64,000 nt of DNA from CAYLGT01 sp964383465 (GTDB lineage: Bacteria; Patescibacteriota; Saccharimonadia; Saccharimonadales; Saccharimonadaceae): the NCBI GenBank assembly GCA_964383465.1, contig CAYLGT010000003.1:1-64000 (forward strand). Direction: 5' to 3'. How positions within the stretch are numbered: the first letter of the stretch is position 1; every line of letters begins with the position of its first letter. The notes beneath the pieces are model-generated. The model saw only the letters and a list, made by a program, of their open reading frames with translations. It was not told where the DNA came from and did not search any database. Both the position numbers and the translations under genes were made by a program. Shown here in pieces: positions 50,080 to 62,900 of the stretch.

Positions 50080-50823
50080 ATGAAAATAAAAGAGGTTATG
50101 ACTAAAAAAGAGCTGGTTCGCTATGGGATATATATGTTTGCTATGCTTTTTGCACTAGCAAGCCCTGTTTATGCGGAGACACTTCAGTCAAGCAGTTATC
50201 GATTCGAAGAAAGCGCCATCGGAACCGGTAGTCTCATCGAGTCAAGCTCAACCAACTTTCAAGCCCGAAGTGCTAGTGGCGACATCGCTATCGGCAACTC
50301 GGCCTCTGCGAACTTTCAGGTCGACAGCGGTACTCACACCTCTCCCGACCCGGCACTTACCTTTACCGTTACTAACGCCGACGTTGACTTCGGAAGCTTC
50401 AGTTCAGCCGCAACAACCACTGCAAGTGCCACGTTTAATGTCATCAATTACACGACGTGGGGGTATGTCGTTCAGGTCATTGGTACTACGCCAAAATATG
50501 GTTCGCATACCATACCAGGCATGAGCACTACCGCAGTTGCCCAGCCGGGTGTTGAACAATTCGGTGTCAATCTGGTCGCCAACACCTCTCCTTCTTCTTT
50601 TGGCGCGAACCCCGACAACGGACAGTTTGGTCATGGACAGGCGGCTACTAACTATGACACTCCTAACGAGTTCCGCTTCGTAAGCGGTGAGACGATCGCC
50701 AGCGCCCCACAAAACTCTGGTCAGACGAACTACACGATGAGCTACATCGTCAACGTCGGCACGCTCACCCCTGGAGGTATCTATACTGCCGCCCAGACAC
50801 TCATAGTTGTCGGTACCTACTAA
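50080..50823 (+). CDS. Secreted WxL-like beta protein
   Basis: The 247-residue protein has a signal peptide ending near PVYA (about residue 32) and an all-beta mature part. TATCCT lies 7 bases before the ATG at 50080; two nearby ATGs remain possible starts. The C-terminal half (EFRFVSGETIASAP, YTMSYIVNVG) is shared with the next secreted protein. The sequence looks like the WxL/spore-coat-U type of beta-sandwich wall protein, and a DUF916-like protein is encoded just downstream. Confidence 0.65.
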   Translation: MKIKEVMTKKELVRYGIYMFAMLFALASPVYAETLQSSSYRFEESAIGTGSLIESSSTNFQARSASGDIAIGNSASANFQVDSGTHTSPDPALTFTVTNADVDFGSFSSAATTTASATFNVINYTTWGYVVQVIGTTPKYGSHTIPGMSTTAVAQPGVEQFGVNLVANTSPSSFGANPDNGQFGHGQAATNYDTPNEFRFVSGETIASAPQNSGQTNYTMSYIVNVGTLTPGGIYTAAQTLIVVGTY

Positions 50824-50932
50824 CAACTTTTTATAAAAAACAGATGAAAAAAGCTATTGACTGGCCAAAATCCTTGTGCTAAGATTCGATCAAGTACTAC
50901 TTAAAACAAAAAAGAAAAAGAGATCCACCACA

Positions 50933-51811
50933 ATGAAACACTCTTCAATATCAACACGCTTAACGAGCTTTGTGCTTGCGAGTGCAGTTTTGCTTTCGCA
51001 GCTCATTCTTCAGATCCCTACGGCTTCAGCCGCGCAGATCACGTCGCGTAGTTTAACGCTTCAGGCTGGCGCCAGCGATGGCGGTTCAAAGCCAAGTGGA
51101 ATTGTTCATCACCTGTTCGGCTTCACGCTGCCAACAGCAGGTACTGTAGGATCTATCAAATTTGAATACTGTACGACGGCAGCTGGCGCATGTACGACAC
51201 CCACGGGCCTCACTACAACTGCGGCTACCCTGGGCGCTGAAACTGGTGTAACCGGATTTAGTATGGTTAACGCGACAAACGGTGCGCCTTATCTAACCCG
51301 TACGGCCGCAGCAATTGGTGCTAACACCGCGGTTACCTACCGTCTTGACTCGATCACCAACCCTTCGACTACCAATCAGACATTCTACGTCCGCATCACC
51401 AGCTATGCTTCAACTGACACCACTGGTGGTTCGACTGACCTCGGTGCAGTCGCAGCCAGCACTGCTACTCAGATCGTACTGGACGGAACGATGCCTGAAT
51501 CACTCGTCTTCTGTACAGGAGCAACGGTCAGTACGACTNNNNNNNNNNNNNNNNNNNNNNNNNNNNNNNNNNNNNNNNNNNNNNNNNNNNNNNNNNNNNN
51601 NNNNNNNNNNNNNNNNNNNNNNNNNNNNNNNNNNNNNNTCGACACCTTTAAGTTCACATCTGGTGACACCGTCGCTAACAGCGCCAACGGTGGCGCTGGA
51701 CCAACCGACGCCCAGATCTTTACCGCTAGCTACATGGTGAACGTACCTGGTAGCCAGGCAGCGGGTACTTACACTACGACCCTAACGTACATCTGTACAC
51801 CAACCTTCTAA
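50933..51811 (+). CDS. Secreted WxL-like beta protein, interrupted by a gap
   Basis: The start at 50933 (MKHSSISTRL) gives a signal peptide ending near ASAA. The mature protein is Thr/Ala-rich and all-beta, with two CTT-type cysteine pairs. The gap at 51539-51638 hides the middle; the frames on both sides agree, but the gap size is arbitrary. The end (FKFTSGDTVANSA, FTASYMVNVPG) is related to the preceding protein, so the two are paralogues. Confidence 0.65.
   Translation: MKHSSISTRLTSFVLASAVLLSQLILQIPTASAAQITSRSLTLQAGASDGGSKPSGIVHHLFGFTLPTAGTVGSIKFEYCTTAAGACTTPTGLTTTAATLGAETGVTGFSMVNATNGAPYLTRTAAAIGANTAVTYRLDSITNPSTTNQTFYVRITSYASTDTTGGSTDLGAVAASTATQIVLDGTMPESLVFCTGATVSTTXXXXXXXXXXXXXXXXXXXXXXXXXXXXXXXXXXDTFKFTSGDTVANSANGGAGPTDAQIFTASYMVNVPGSQAAGTYTTTLTYICTPTF
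51539..51638. other. Scaffold gap, 100 N
   Basis: Exactly 100 N within the secreted protein gene. Low-complexity Thr/Ala coding sequence may have broken the assembly here. Confidence 0.98.
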
Positions 51812-51831
51812 TTACCCGAAAGCCTACCCTA

Positions 51832-52842
51832 ATGAAACATACACTTCGTTCACTAGTACTCAGCTTTACAGCGGCACTACTAGCATTTACAACCAGCCTA
51901 CCAGGTGCGGTCGCACACGCTGCCGACACACCAGCAAATGGCTCCGGACAAGCACTTGAAATTGCTCCACCAGTCATCAACCTAAGCGCCGACCCTGGAC
52001 AAAGTGTCGGTACCGAGATAAGTCTCCGCGACGTCTCGAGCAGTAACCTCATTGTCACAAGTGAAGTCAATGACTTCGTGGCAGGTGGTGAAGATGGTAC
52101 GCCAAAGATCTTGATTGGTGAAAACCAAACAAGTCCTTACTCCATGAAGAGCTGGATCTCTGCACTTCCTCAGTTGACACTTAAATCACGTCAGATCGAG
52201 CGACTCCCAGTCAAGATAAACGTGCCAAAAGATGCTGCACCTGGTGGGTACTATGCCGTAGTCCGCTTTACCGCAGTAGCTCCAGACAACACGAGCCAGG
52301 GACTTTCACTGTCAGCGAGTCTCGGCGCCCTGATCCTGCTCAAGGTCAACGGTGACGCAAAAGAAGAGCTTAAGGTTGAGCAGTTCTCTGCCGTAAAAAC
52401 CAACGGGCAAACGTCTTCTCTCTTCGAGTCAGCGCCTATTACATTCGTAGAACGACTCAAGAACAACGGAACAGTTCACGAGCAACCATCTGGTAGCATC
52501 ACTGTTACAAACATGTTCGGCAAAAAGGTAGCAAACGTTAACGTCAACCTGCCGCCCCGAAATATCCTGCCAAACAGTATCCGAAAATTTGAGCAAAAGC
52601 TCGACAAATCTGTCATCGGTAACACTATGCTCTTTGGTCGCTACACGGCTACACTGAAACTTACCTACGGCACCAACGGACAGTCAGTTACCGACACTGT
52701 CACTTTCTGGGTCATCCCATACACACTCATCATCGTGATCGTGGTAGGACTTATCGCACTGTTCTTTATCCTAAAGACCGTCATGCGACGCTACAACCAA
52801 CACGTTGTAAAGAGTGCTCGACCTAAGCGACGTCGCTGGTAG
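51832..52842 (+). CDS. DUF916-like surface protein with C-terminal anchor
   Basis: The 336-residue protein has a signal peptide (about 1-32), an extracytoplasmic region of beta sandwiches with IAPPVINLSADPGQSVGTEI and GGYYAVVRFTAVAPD, and a C-terminal membrane helix (about 297-318) followed by a basic tail ending KRRRW. This layout matches DUF916/WxL-associated proteins, which in Firmicutes hold WxL proteins at the wall. It lies 20 bases after the secreted WxL-like gene, so the group probably forms one surface complex. Confidence 0.75.
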   Translation: MKHTLRSLVLSFTAALLAFTTSLPGAVAHAADTPANGSGQALEIAPPVINLSADPGQSVGTEISLRDVSSSNLIVTSEVNDFVAGGEDGTPKILIGENQTSPYSMKSWISALPQLTLKSRQIERLPVKINVPKDAAPGGYYAVVRFTAVAPDNTSQGLSLSASLGALILLKVNGDAKEELKVEQFSAVKTNGQTSSLFESAPITFVERLKNNGTVHEQPSGSITVTNMFGKKVANVNVNLPPRNILPNSIRKFEQKLDKSVIGNTMLFGRYTATLKLTYGTNGQSVTDTVTFWVIPYTLIIVIVVGLIALFFILKTVMRRYNQHVVKSARPKRRRW

Positions 52843-52887
52843 TACATACGCTTTACATAGTGCTCATGTTATACTGTGCATAACGCC

Positions 52888-53859
52888 ATGGGCCGAAAAA
52901 AAATACTACATCACCATCACACAGGGAAGCTGCGCGCTCACGAACATACATCGTATGCTTCGCTGGGCGCGTTGCTGTTGTTTGTCGGCTCGATACTTGG
53001 CGTATACACGGCTTCGGCCGCCACACCATACACCGGACCTGAAGCAGGCTCTATCGGTATAACCGGAACAATGCCTGCCAAACCGCCCACCATAGCCGCT
53101 ACCATCAGCACACCTAATAATGGCCAACATTTTAGTGAATCACCCGTCACAGTCGCTGGTACCTGTCCACAAAATACACTGGTAGAGCTGTTTAAGAACG
53201 AGATATTTGCGGGCTCGACTACGTGTGAGTCAGACGGAACCTATTCTCTAAAAATCGACCTTCTCGTAGGTGAAAACGCACTCATTGCCCGGGTGTATGA
53301 CGAGCTGAACCAACCGGGCCCTGATTCTACGAAAGTCACTATCTACTATGACGCTCTGCCTCAACAAGCCGGACCGCTCACCTCGCTTGATTTCGGGGCA
53401 CCTCAGCTCATCCTCAACACAAAGGCCGTCTTTCGCGGTATTTTCCCAAAGCAAGAACTCGCCGTGCCGATCGGCATACTCGGCGGTACCCCTCCGTATG
53501 CACTGAATATCTCGTGGGGTGACACAAAGAACGACCTCGTTTCCAGAGGTGACAATGTCGAATTCACGGCATCGCACAGTTACGACAAACCCGGTGTGTA
53601 TCAGCTCAACATTCAGGCCACTGATAGCGAGAAAAAGGTCGCCTTTTTGAGCGTGGTGGTGGTCGTTAATGGCCAGCCTGAAGTGGCCTCTGCAAACACG
53701 ACCGGTTCTGGAGGCTCAAATAGCACCGCAAATACCCTCGCCATGGTTGCCTGGCCCCTGTTTGTTGCGAGCTCAAGTGCTGTCGTGAGTTTCTGGCTCG
53801 GGGAACGTCGTGAGAAGAAAATACTGCGCTCACGCGGCCTGCTTGTCAGTGCGCGATAA
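52888..53859 (+). CDS. Surface protein with Ig-like and PKD domains
   Basis: TATACT (52870-52875) lies 12 bases before the ATG at 52888; a GTG right after the box is an alternative. The 323-residue product has a His-rich N-terminus, a membrane/signal segment (about 25-45), an Ig-like domain (about 70-150, TPNNGQHFSESPVTVAGTCP), a PKD-like domain (about 170-265, SHSYDKPGVYQLNIQATDS) and a C-terminal membrane helix (about 287-307) with a basic tail. Its role is probably structural at the surface. Confidence 0.75.
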   Translation: MGRKKILHHHHTGKLRAHEHTSYASLGALLLFVGSILGVYTASAATPYTGPEAGSIGITGTMPAKPPTIAATISTPNNGQHFSESPVTVAGTCPQNTLVELFKNEIFAGSTTCESDGTYSLKIDLLVGENALIARVYDELNQPGPDSTKVTIYYDALPQQAGPLTSLDFGAPQLILNTKAVFRGIFPKQELAVPIGILGGTPPYALNISWGDTKNDLVSRGDNVEFTASHSYDKPGVYQLNIQATDSEKKVAFLSVVVVVNGQPEVASANTTGSGGSNSTANTLAMVAWPLFVASSSAVVSFWLGERREKKILRSRGLLVSAR

Positions 53860-53991
53860 ATGCTGCAAAAAAGTACACATTTTGCTTGCAAATTACCCCT
53901 GAAATAGTTATGCTTATAACAGATACGAAATTGAGAGACAAGTGAGTAAATTTCTATCTAAACAAAAATACCTAAAAAATTAGAGGCGAGT

Positions 53992-56900
53992 ATGCTTTCG
54001 GCACTGCTGCAAACTATGCGTAGGCTCTGCTATCTGACTCTGTTAATGGGTAGTTTTTTCCTGTTAACAAATAGTGGAACCCCCGCATACGCGGCTACAG
54101 GTATCAACAAGACAATCAACTTCCAAGGACGTTTGTACAACGCTCAGGGCGCAACTGTGCCCGACGGGTACTACAACGTCCAGTTTAAGATTTATCAGGA
54201 TGGCGACGGTCAGTCGGCCGGCAACTCAACTGGCTCACCTGCCGGTACTCTGAAGTGGACCGAGGATCACTTAAACGCTGCGAGCCAGGGTGTTACCGTC
54301 AAAAACGGCTTTATGTCAGTTGAGCTTGGTTCGGTCACTCCGTTTGGAACGAGTATCGACTGGAACCAGGACACTCTCTGGCTCAGTTTGAACATCGGCA
54401 ACACCAACGTGTCGTGTACCCCATTTGCCTCTTGTTCGGGTGACGGCGAAATGCTTCCGATGAAACGTCTCTCATCTGTTCCCTACGCCCTCAACTCAGC
54501 ACAGCTCGGTGGTCTCACAAGCGCCCAGTTCCTCCAGCTTGCCCAAGGAGTCCAAACTGACGCCTCGACAAACACCTCGAGCATTTTCGTCAACAAAACC
54601 GGTACCGGCGGCGACTTCCTCCAGCTCCAGTCAAGCGGTACTGACGTCTTTACCCTCAGTAACACGGGTAACATTACCCTTGGGTCAAACGCAGACAAGA
54701 CGATTTCTGTTGCGACTGCGGCCGCTTCTACTGCCGGTAGCGCGCTCACCGTAAGCGCCGGTGCGGGTGGAAGTGGCACGGGAAGCGCCGGAGGAAACCT
54801 GGTGCTCCAAGGTGGTGCGGCTGGCGGAACAGACGCCAACGGTGGTAACGTCACCCTCAACGCAGGTGCGAAAACCGGTTCCGGTACCGATGGAACGATC
54901 TCGATCGGTACGAGCAACACCAGTAGTATCGCTCTTGGCCAAGACACGACCCTGGCAGCTGGCAAGTCGCTCACCGTCACCGGTGGCAATACCGCCTCAC
55001 GTCCCGCCAGTCCGACAGAAGGCATGATTTATTTCGATTCGACAACAAAGCAGCTCCTCGTCTATTCAAACGGCAAGTGGCAGGCCGACCGATCTGCGGC
55101 AACCAAAATTGTTGCCGCGAATAACAGTTCTCAAGCGGCAAAAGATGCTGCCGACTATGTGGCGGATGGTACTGGTGACCAAACAGAAATCAACAACGCA
55201 CTCACGGCCGCAGCCGGCGGCCGAGTATACCTCGCAGAAGGAACATACGTTGCAAATGCTACCATCCTCATACCGAACAACACCACTCTCGCAGGTGCCG
55301 GCCAAGGCACTGTCGTTGAATTAGCTGATCTCGATGCTACTGACAACCTCATCGAAAACAAAGACAGTACCGCCGGCAACGCCACTCCAGGGAGCGGTGT
55401 TCGCATACAAGACATGAAGCTTGATGGTCGAAAAGACCTCAACACTGCTGGCACTCAATACGGTGTCTATTTTAGCGACATGGGTAGTGGAACCGATACT
55501 AGCGCGGTCGCTGGTGCGAGCATTACCGGTGTAACATTTACCCGATTCCGAAATGACGGACTCTATCTGACGGCGTCCAGTAACAACAAAATTTCCGGTA
55601 ACTCCTTCCGCCTCAACGGCGGCGCCGGGTTGAGTGTCAATGCGCTCTCAAACTACAACTTGATCTCCAACAACCAGAGCCAGGGTAACACGGCAGAAGG
55701 AATCATCAACTCCAGCTCATCACAAAACACTTACTCAGGAAATAACATCCAGGGTAATGGCACTATCGGTATAAGCTCATTATCCGGCTCATCTCGAAAT
55801 AATTTCTCCGGAAATACCGCCACAGATAACCCAACGGCTGGCATCAAATTTGCAGGCGAAACACGCTCAACCATCGTTGGGAACACGATCCGAGGCGGTG
55901 GAAGCAACCAATACGGAATCTGGATCACATCAAGCTCATCGAACAACGCCATTAGCGCCAATAATGTCTATGACACCGGTGGTGCTGGCGCTACAAACGG
56001 CATCTACGTAAACATCGGAAGTAACAACAACATCACCAACAACGTCGTCGGTGACTCGTCATGCAACACTACCTGCTATGCAGTGAACATCGATCACGCT
56101 AGCTCAACAAATAACTACATCGCGAGCAACAACATAGACAGTGGTGCGAGTATCCGGGACATCGGTACCGGTACGATCCTCGGCGGGCAAGTCTCGACAG
56201 GCGGCACCTTCTCTATTCAGAACGCTGCAAGCATCGGACTCTCTACAAGCGCACAGGCAACAACCTCAGATATCACCATTTCTACCGGTAATGCAAGTGC
56301 CGGAAACTCTGGAAGCATCAGTCTGGATGTTGGAACTGCTACTGGTACCAAAGGTACCATCTCGATTGGTACAACAAACGCCACCTCTATCACAATCGGT
56401 AGCGCATCAACCACCACGACTATTCAAGGAAACACAGCTGTCACACTCAACGGTACAACTGGCACAACCCAGGTATGTCGTAACGCTTCAGGCTACCTAA
56501 GCTCATGTGACGCAACCTTCCTCGCCCCAACGGCAACAAACTTCATCCAAAATGGCACGTCGCAACAAGCCTCGGCCAACTTCAATATCTCAGGAACGGG
56601 TACTGCAGATACTCTCCAGGGTACGACAAAAGTTATGACCGCACTGCTTGACACGGCGACTGCGGCAACCGCCCTAAACATCGGTACGACAAACGCAAAC
56701 CAGATCAATCTCAACCAAAACGTTGTGGTTGCCGCTGGTAAGAGTCTTACGGTAACCGGAGGCAATACGGCATCACGTCCAGCTAGCCCGACCGCAGGCA
56801 TGCTTTACTACGACACCAGTACAAACCAAATGCTGCAGTACAACGGGACGAAGTGGGTCTCGACGAACGAGGACTCGTACCTAGTCGCAGCAAGTGACAG

Positions 56901-59900
56901 TAGCCAAACTGCAAAAGACGCTGCTGATTATGTCGCGGATGGCACTGCGGACAATGTCGAGATCCAGTCAGCACTTGACCGTGCCAACCCTGCCTCGGCA
57001 ATCGGTGGAGCTCGAAAGAGTGGAAAGGTCTACCTATTTGCAGGTACATATACCATAGCGGCGAACTTGAGTATCTACAACAATACCACCCTTTCTGGCG
57101 CAGGAACGTCAACAGTTCTACAGCTTGCCGATCTTGACGCTGCCGCAAGCCTGATCACTAACAACGACACGACTAGTGGAACGTCTATCATCATCGAAAA
57201 TATGAAGCTAGACGGAAGAAACGATCTCAATACCGCCGGTACCCAGTACGGTCTATACTTCGATGGCCTAGGTGGTGGAACGGGCGCGACCGCCCGTGCT
57301 GGAGTAAAGGTCGATTCAGTAACGGTGACTCGATTCCGCACTGCGAACATCTATCTCACGGCTTCGAACTATGCCAACTTCAACAAAGTTACCAGTCAAG
57401 CGTCTGGAGGCTCGGGTGCATACCTCATAAGTTCGTCAAACCACAACAGTTTTACCGGTAATACCTTCTACGGCAACGCCACGAACGGTATGACGATCAA
57501 TGGGTCGACTTATAACGCCATAGCTGGGAACACCTTTGCGAATAATACTGCCGACGGGCTCCAGCTTACCAACGGCTCCTCGTATAACTCGGTAACCGGT
57601 AATACGTCCGACACAAACGGTAGTGACGGATACGAGATCACCGACGGTGGCACATCTGGCTCCTCATATAACTCGCTTGAAAACAACGTTGCTGAAGGAA
57701 ACACAAACGCAGGCATCAACTCAAATAACTCTAACTCTCTTTCTCTCGTCGGAAACCTCATTCGCAATAATGCCACGTACGGTGTTTACTTTAACAACTC
57801 AAACTTCAACACGGTCGGCTCAAATAAAATCTCGAACTCTGGTGGCGCCTCAAACAATAATGCCATTTATCTGACGAATGCAGATTCCGCCACCATTACC
57901 AACAACGATATAACCGACAGTTCGGCGACAACAACCAACTATGCAATCAATATCACTAACACTGCAACGTCGAGCGATAATTATCTTGCCGCTAACACGT
58001 ATGGGTCGGCAACCATCAATGATCAAGGTACAGGAACAATCTATGGCGGCCAAGTGACCTCTTCTGGAACTTTTACTATCCAAAATGCGGCTAGTGTACA
58101 AGTAGGAACATCAGCAGGTGCAACATCGGGCAACGTAACACTCTCAACAGGAAACGCAAGCGGAGGAGCTTCGGGTAACATCTCACTCGACGTCGGTACC
58201 GCTTCAACAACAGCGGGTACAATTTCAATCGGTACCGTTAACGCAAGCGCTCTTACAATCGGCCACGCAGGAACCACAACCACCATCCAGGGCAACACGG
58301 CCGTAACGCTCAACGGTACAACTGGCACAACCCAGGTATGTCGTAACGCTTCAGGCTACCTAAGCTCATGTGACGCAACCTTCCTCGCCCCAACGGCAAC
58401 AAACTTCATCCAAAATGGCACGTCGCAACAAGCCTCGGCCAACTTCAATATCTCAGGAACGGGTACTGCAGATACTCTCCAGGGTACGACAAAAGTTATG
58501 ACCGCACTGCTTGACACGGCGACTGCGGCAACCGCCCTAAACATCGGTACGACAAACGCAAACCAGATCAATCTCAACCAAAACGTTGTGGTTGCCGCTG
58601 GTAAGAGTCTTACGGTAACCGGAGGCAATACGGCATCACGTCCAGCTAGCCCGACCGCAGGCATGCTTTACTACGACACGACTACCAACCAGCTCATCCA
58701 GTACAACGGTACGAAATGGGTAAATAACGGAAGCGAAGCGTATCTCGTCGCCGCCAATGACTCTTCCCAGCAAGACAAGGACGCCGCCGACTTCGTGGCG
58801 GATGGTACGGCCGATGATGTCGAGATTCAGTCAGCGCTCGACAGGGCCGACCCCGCATCTGTAACGTCCGGTGCACGAAAAAGCGGTAAGGTGTACTTGT
58901 TCGCAGGAACCTACAACATTGCAGCATCGCTGTCAGTCAAAAATAACACAGTCTTGGCTGGATCTGGTCGTGGCACTCTACTGAAATTCGCCAACATTAC
59001 CGGCACGAGTGTCAACATGATCACAAACTCAGACACTGGTGGTACGGTCAGTACTGGCATCACCATCCAGGACATGCAGCTGGACGGTAACAAGTCCGTA
59101 AACCTCACTGGAACACAAAATGGCATCTACCTAAACAAATCTGGCAATGGAAGTGGTTCGACCGCGAAACAAGGATCTAAACTGCTCAACCTCTACATAG
59201 CCAACTTCCGCACGAACAACGTCCAAATCACAAACAGTAGCGCAAATAACACTATCTCGAATGTCACGTCGGTCACGGCTGCTGGTGCCGGCTTTTACCT
59301 TGGTGGCACAGGCGCCTCAAACAACAACAACACGTTTACCAACAACCTCGCCCAGGGCAACGGCGCAAATGGATTCACGCTAGATGGCGCCAGCTTTAAC
59401 ACCCTCAGCGGAAACACCGCCGAAGGTAATACAGGCGTTGGTATCAGCCTTACAAGCACTTCCGGCACAAACAACGTCACTGGGAATAACGCGCGTAATA
59501 ACACGAGCTACGGTATCTCGGTTGGTAGCTCTACCAGTAACAATATCTCTAGTAACACAGCTTCCAGTAACGGTGCAAGCGGTATCTATATCGGTGCTTC
59601 AAGCTACTACACAACTGTAAGTTCTAACAACACCAGCAGCAACACTGGGAGCGGCATCATGCTTGACAGCGCCGGACGTGGCTCTGTGACCGGCAATACC
59701 TCGTACTCAAACACTGTCAATGGTATCAACGCTAACAACTCAGGACTTACGACCATCAGCGGCAACAGCATCTACTCGAACCCAACTGGTATCTACATTT
59801 CTGGTACATCTTCGGACGACGGCAATATCACTGGCAACAACATCTCTAACAGCTCAAGTTACGGTATTCAGACACTCAACATGGACCGCACTACCATCAA

Positions 59901-62900
59901 CAACAACCGTATCGTCGATTCTGGAGGCGCAACAGACAATAACGGTATCTACCTCTCCAGTTCGACAAGCAACTCAATCACCGGTAACACCATCACCGAC
60001 GGTACTCCTAGTGGAACTAACTATGCCATAAACATCAATAACGCAGCTTCGACAGGTAACTACCTGGCAGGTAACACTATCGGCACGGCGACCATCAACG
60101 ATGCAGCAATTTCCGTGGCGACTCCTACCGTATATGGTGGGCAAAATGCCTCTTCTGGTGCATTTACCATCCAGAGCGCCAGCGGTGTCCAAGTTGGCAC
60201 GTCCGCTGGCACAACGTCAAGCAACGTCACTATCAGCACGGGTAATGCAAGTGCAGGCGCCAGTGGTAACATTTCCCTGGACGTCGGAACGGCAACAACT
60301 ACCGCAGGAACAATTTCAATCGGTACGGCCAACACAAGTGCGATCACCATCGGTCGTTCTGGCGTTACGACAACTATCCAGGGTAATGTTGGCGTCACAC
60401 TCAACGGCACAACCGGCACTACTATGGTTTGTCAAAACGGCACCGGACTACTTAGCTCCTGCGACGCAACCTACCTCGCACCAACGGCAACTAACTTCAT
60501 CCAGAACCAAAACACCGCCGCACAATCGACCTCTAACTTCTGGGTAAGCGGCACTGGTAAAGTTGACACCGCCGTCCTGACGCCTCGCCTCGACACCAAC
60601 ACGGCAACTGCACTCGCAATTGGTGACACGAACGCCACAAGTGTCACCATCGGAAAAGCTGCCGGCACCGCAGCAGTCAACGTCTCTTCAAGTACTGTTA
60701 ACCTCGGCATCGCCACTGCGGCAACCACTATGCAAGCAGTGGGACAAACGACCGCCAACACTCAAGGAAGTAGCCTTACGATGCAGGGAGCCACCGGAAA
60801 CGGAAGCGGGGCTGGAGGTAGTGTGACGATCCAGGGTGGAACTGGTGGCGCGACGAATGCTGCTGGTGGAAACCTGTACCTAACAGGTGGTACAGCGGGC
60901 GGTTCAAGTACGTCGACCGGACTCGTTGTCATCAACACACCAACCTTCTCGACAGCTGCAGCAGATGCCAACTGTTACACGAGTGGCTCACTCGTTGCAT
61001 CAAGCTGTTCGATCACTGCCGCCTCAGTCAACGGTTCTGGTGCTATCATCGTCGGATTTAACACAACTGGAAAAACGGCTACTCTGCCAGACCCAACCAT
61101 AACCACAGCTGGTCGTGTCGTCTACATCACCGCTGCAAACCTTTCGGAAGACTTCACCCTGTCTGTGAACGGCGGTGGCACAGGAAACACCATCGCAATG
61201 CGCAAAAATACCACCGCAACTATGATCTGGAACGGTGCTGACTGGACTGCAGCCGGAGCCTCAAGCTCGACCACCCTACAGTCTGCATATGACAACACCC
61301 TACAGAGCGCTGGTGGAGCCGAACTTGTCGTTAGTAGTACGAGCAACACGAAGGGTCTTACTATCCGAGACAGCTCAACTAGCCCAGTTAACGGGACGCT
61401 TATGAGTGTCCAGTCATCAAGTGCTGCCGGTCTATTCCAGGTCAACAGCAACGTGACTGAGTACGCAACAAACGCTGGTTCTGAAACAGGTGGTGCTGGT
61501 GGCGGACTTACCGACAACACCTACCCGGCAAATACCTGGACGGCACTGACTGGAACTACTATAAGTCGCTATACGACTGCCGGTGACTACATCGCAACCG
61601 GACAAGGCTCTGCCTCTGCGACAACTACCGCAGTTGCAAACACCGGGTTGTCAAACCGCCTCTCGACCACGCTAAACGCCAACATGACATACAACGTTAG
61701 CTTCACGACGCGTCTTACATCTGGCACCTTTACCGATATGAACGTCTACTACTCCCGCGACGGCACCACGACAGGAGGTGCTACCTGTACTGCCGCAGCA
61801 ACGAGCGTGACAAGTGTTTGGACAAAGGTTAACTGTACCTTTACCGCACCTGCAAGCGGTATTACTTCAAGCAACGCAATCTTTATCCGCCAGACCGCAG
61901 CTGCAGTACGCACCTTCTACGTCGATAACCTCAGCGTCACCCTGGCTGCCGACCTGAACTACGCTACCGATGGTACGGTCAACGATGACATCAACTTCGC
62001 TACTAACTGGAGTGCAGTTGGTACCAGCACTGTTTCGCGCAACATTACCGACGGACAAGAGGCCAGCGACAGCGCCCAGGCAGCGGCAGGAACAACTGCA
62101 AACAACGGGCTAAAGAACAAGCTCTCTGTCTTCCCTCTTACTAGTACGCTGTACCGAGTCAGTGTTTATGCCAAACTCGTTTCAGGCACGGCCTTCACTG
62201 ACTTCAAAATTCGCTACACCCCTGACAATGGATCAACGTTTGTTGACTGTGTCGACTACAACACACAAACAGTCACCACCACTGACTGGACACAGGTCAC
62301 CTGTTACATAAAGACGATCGGTACCACGGTGACAAACCCTTACATGCAGTTTATCCAGCCAACAGCGCCAGCCAGCGCCCGTACTTACATCGTTGACACC
62401 TTCTCTATGTCACTCACGTCGGCTTCTACGCCGAACGTCCAAATCGGTGGTGGTAGCAACGGTGGTCCAACGACCCTCTTCACGCTCGACCGAGGAGCCT
62501 CAGCGCCAATTGCCGCCAATAACGACGCACTTCTTGGAAGTATGTACTACGACACATCACTCGGAAAACTCCAGTGCTACGAAGCTGACGGCTGGGGTGC
62601 CTGTGGATCGAGCCCAGATAACATCATTACGATCAGCCCAGAGTACACAAACGCCGTCCTACACGGAACCGGTATCGGTACGATGACGAGCGACCTCTGT
62701 TCTGACAACCTGAATGTCAACGACGGAAGTAGCAGCCAGCCAACCATCTGTGGTACGAACGAAACATATAACTTCTATAAGTGGACTTCACCTCAAGCAT
62801 CTTCCCAGACATACAGTATCTACGTCACCTACCAGTTGCCGACGACCTTCAAGGACTTCAACTCCGGTCAAACCTCCCTCATGGGACGTACCGACAGCAC

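Noticed and set aside
54483..62686. Many long opposite-strand and shifted frames inside the giant gene
   Set aside because: They are by-products of the repetitive Thr/Ala/Asn codons of the 3051-residue gene. Two of them are identical only because the underlying 371-base repeat is.
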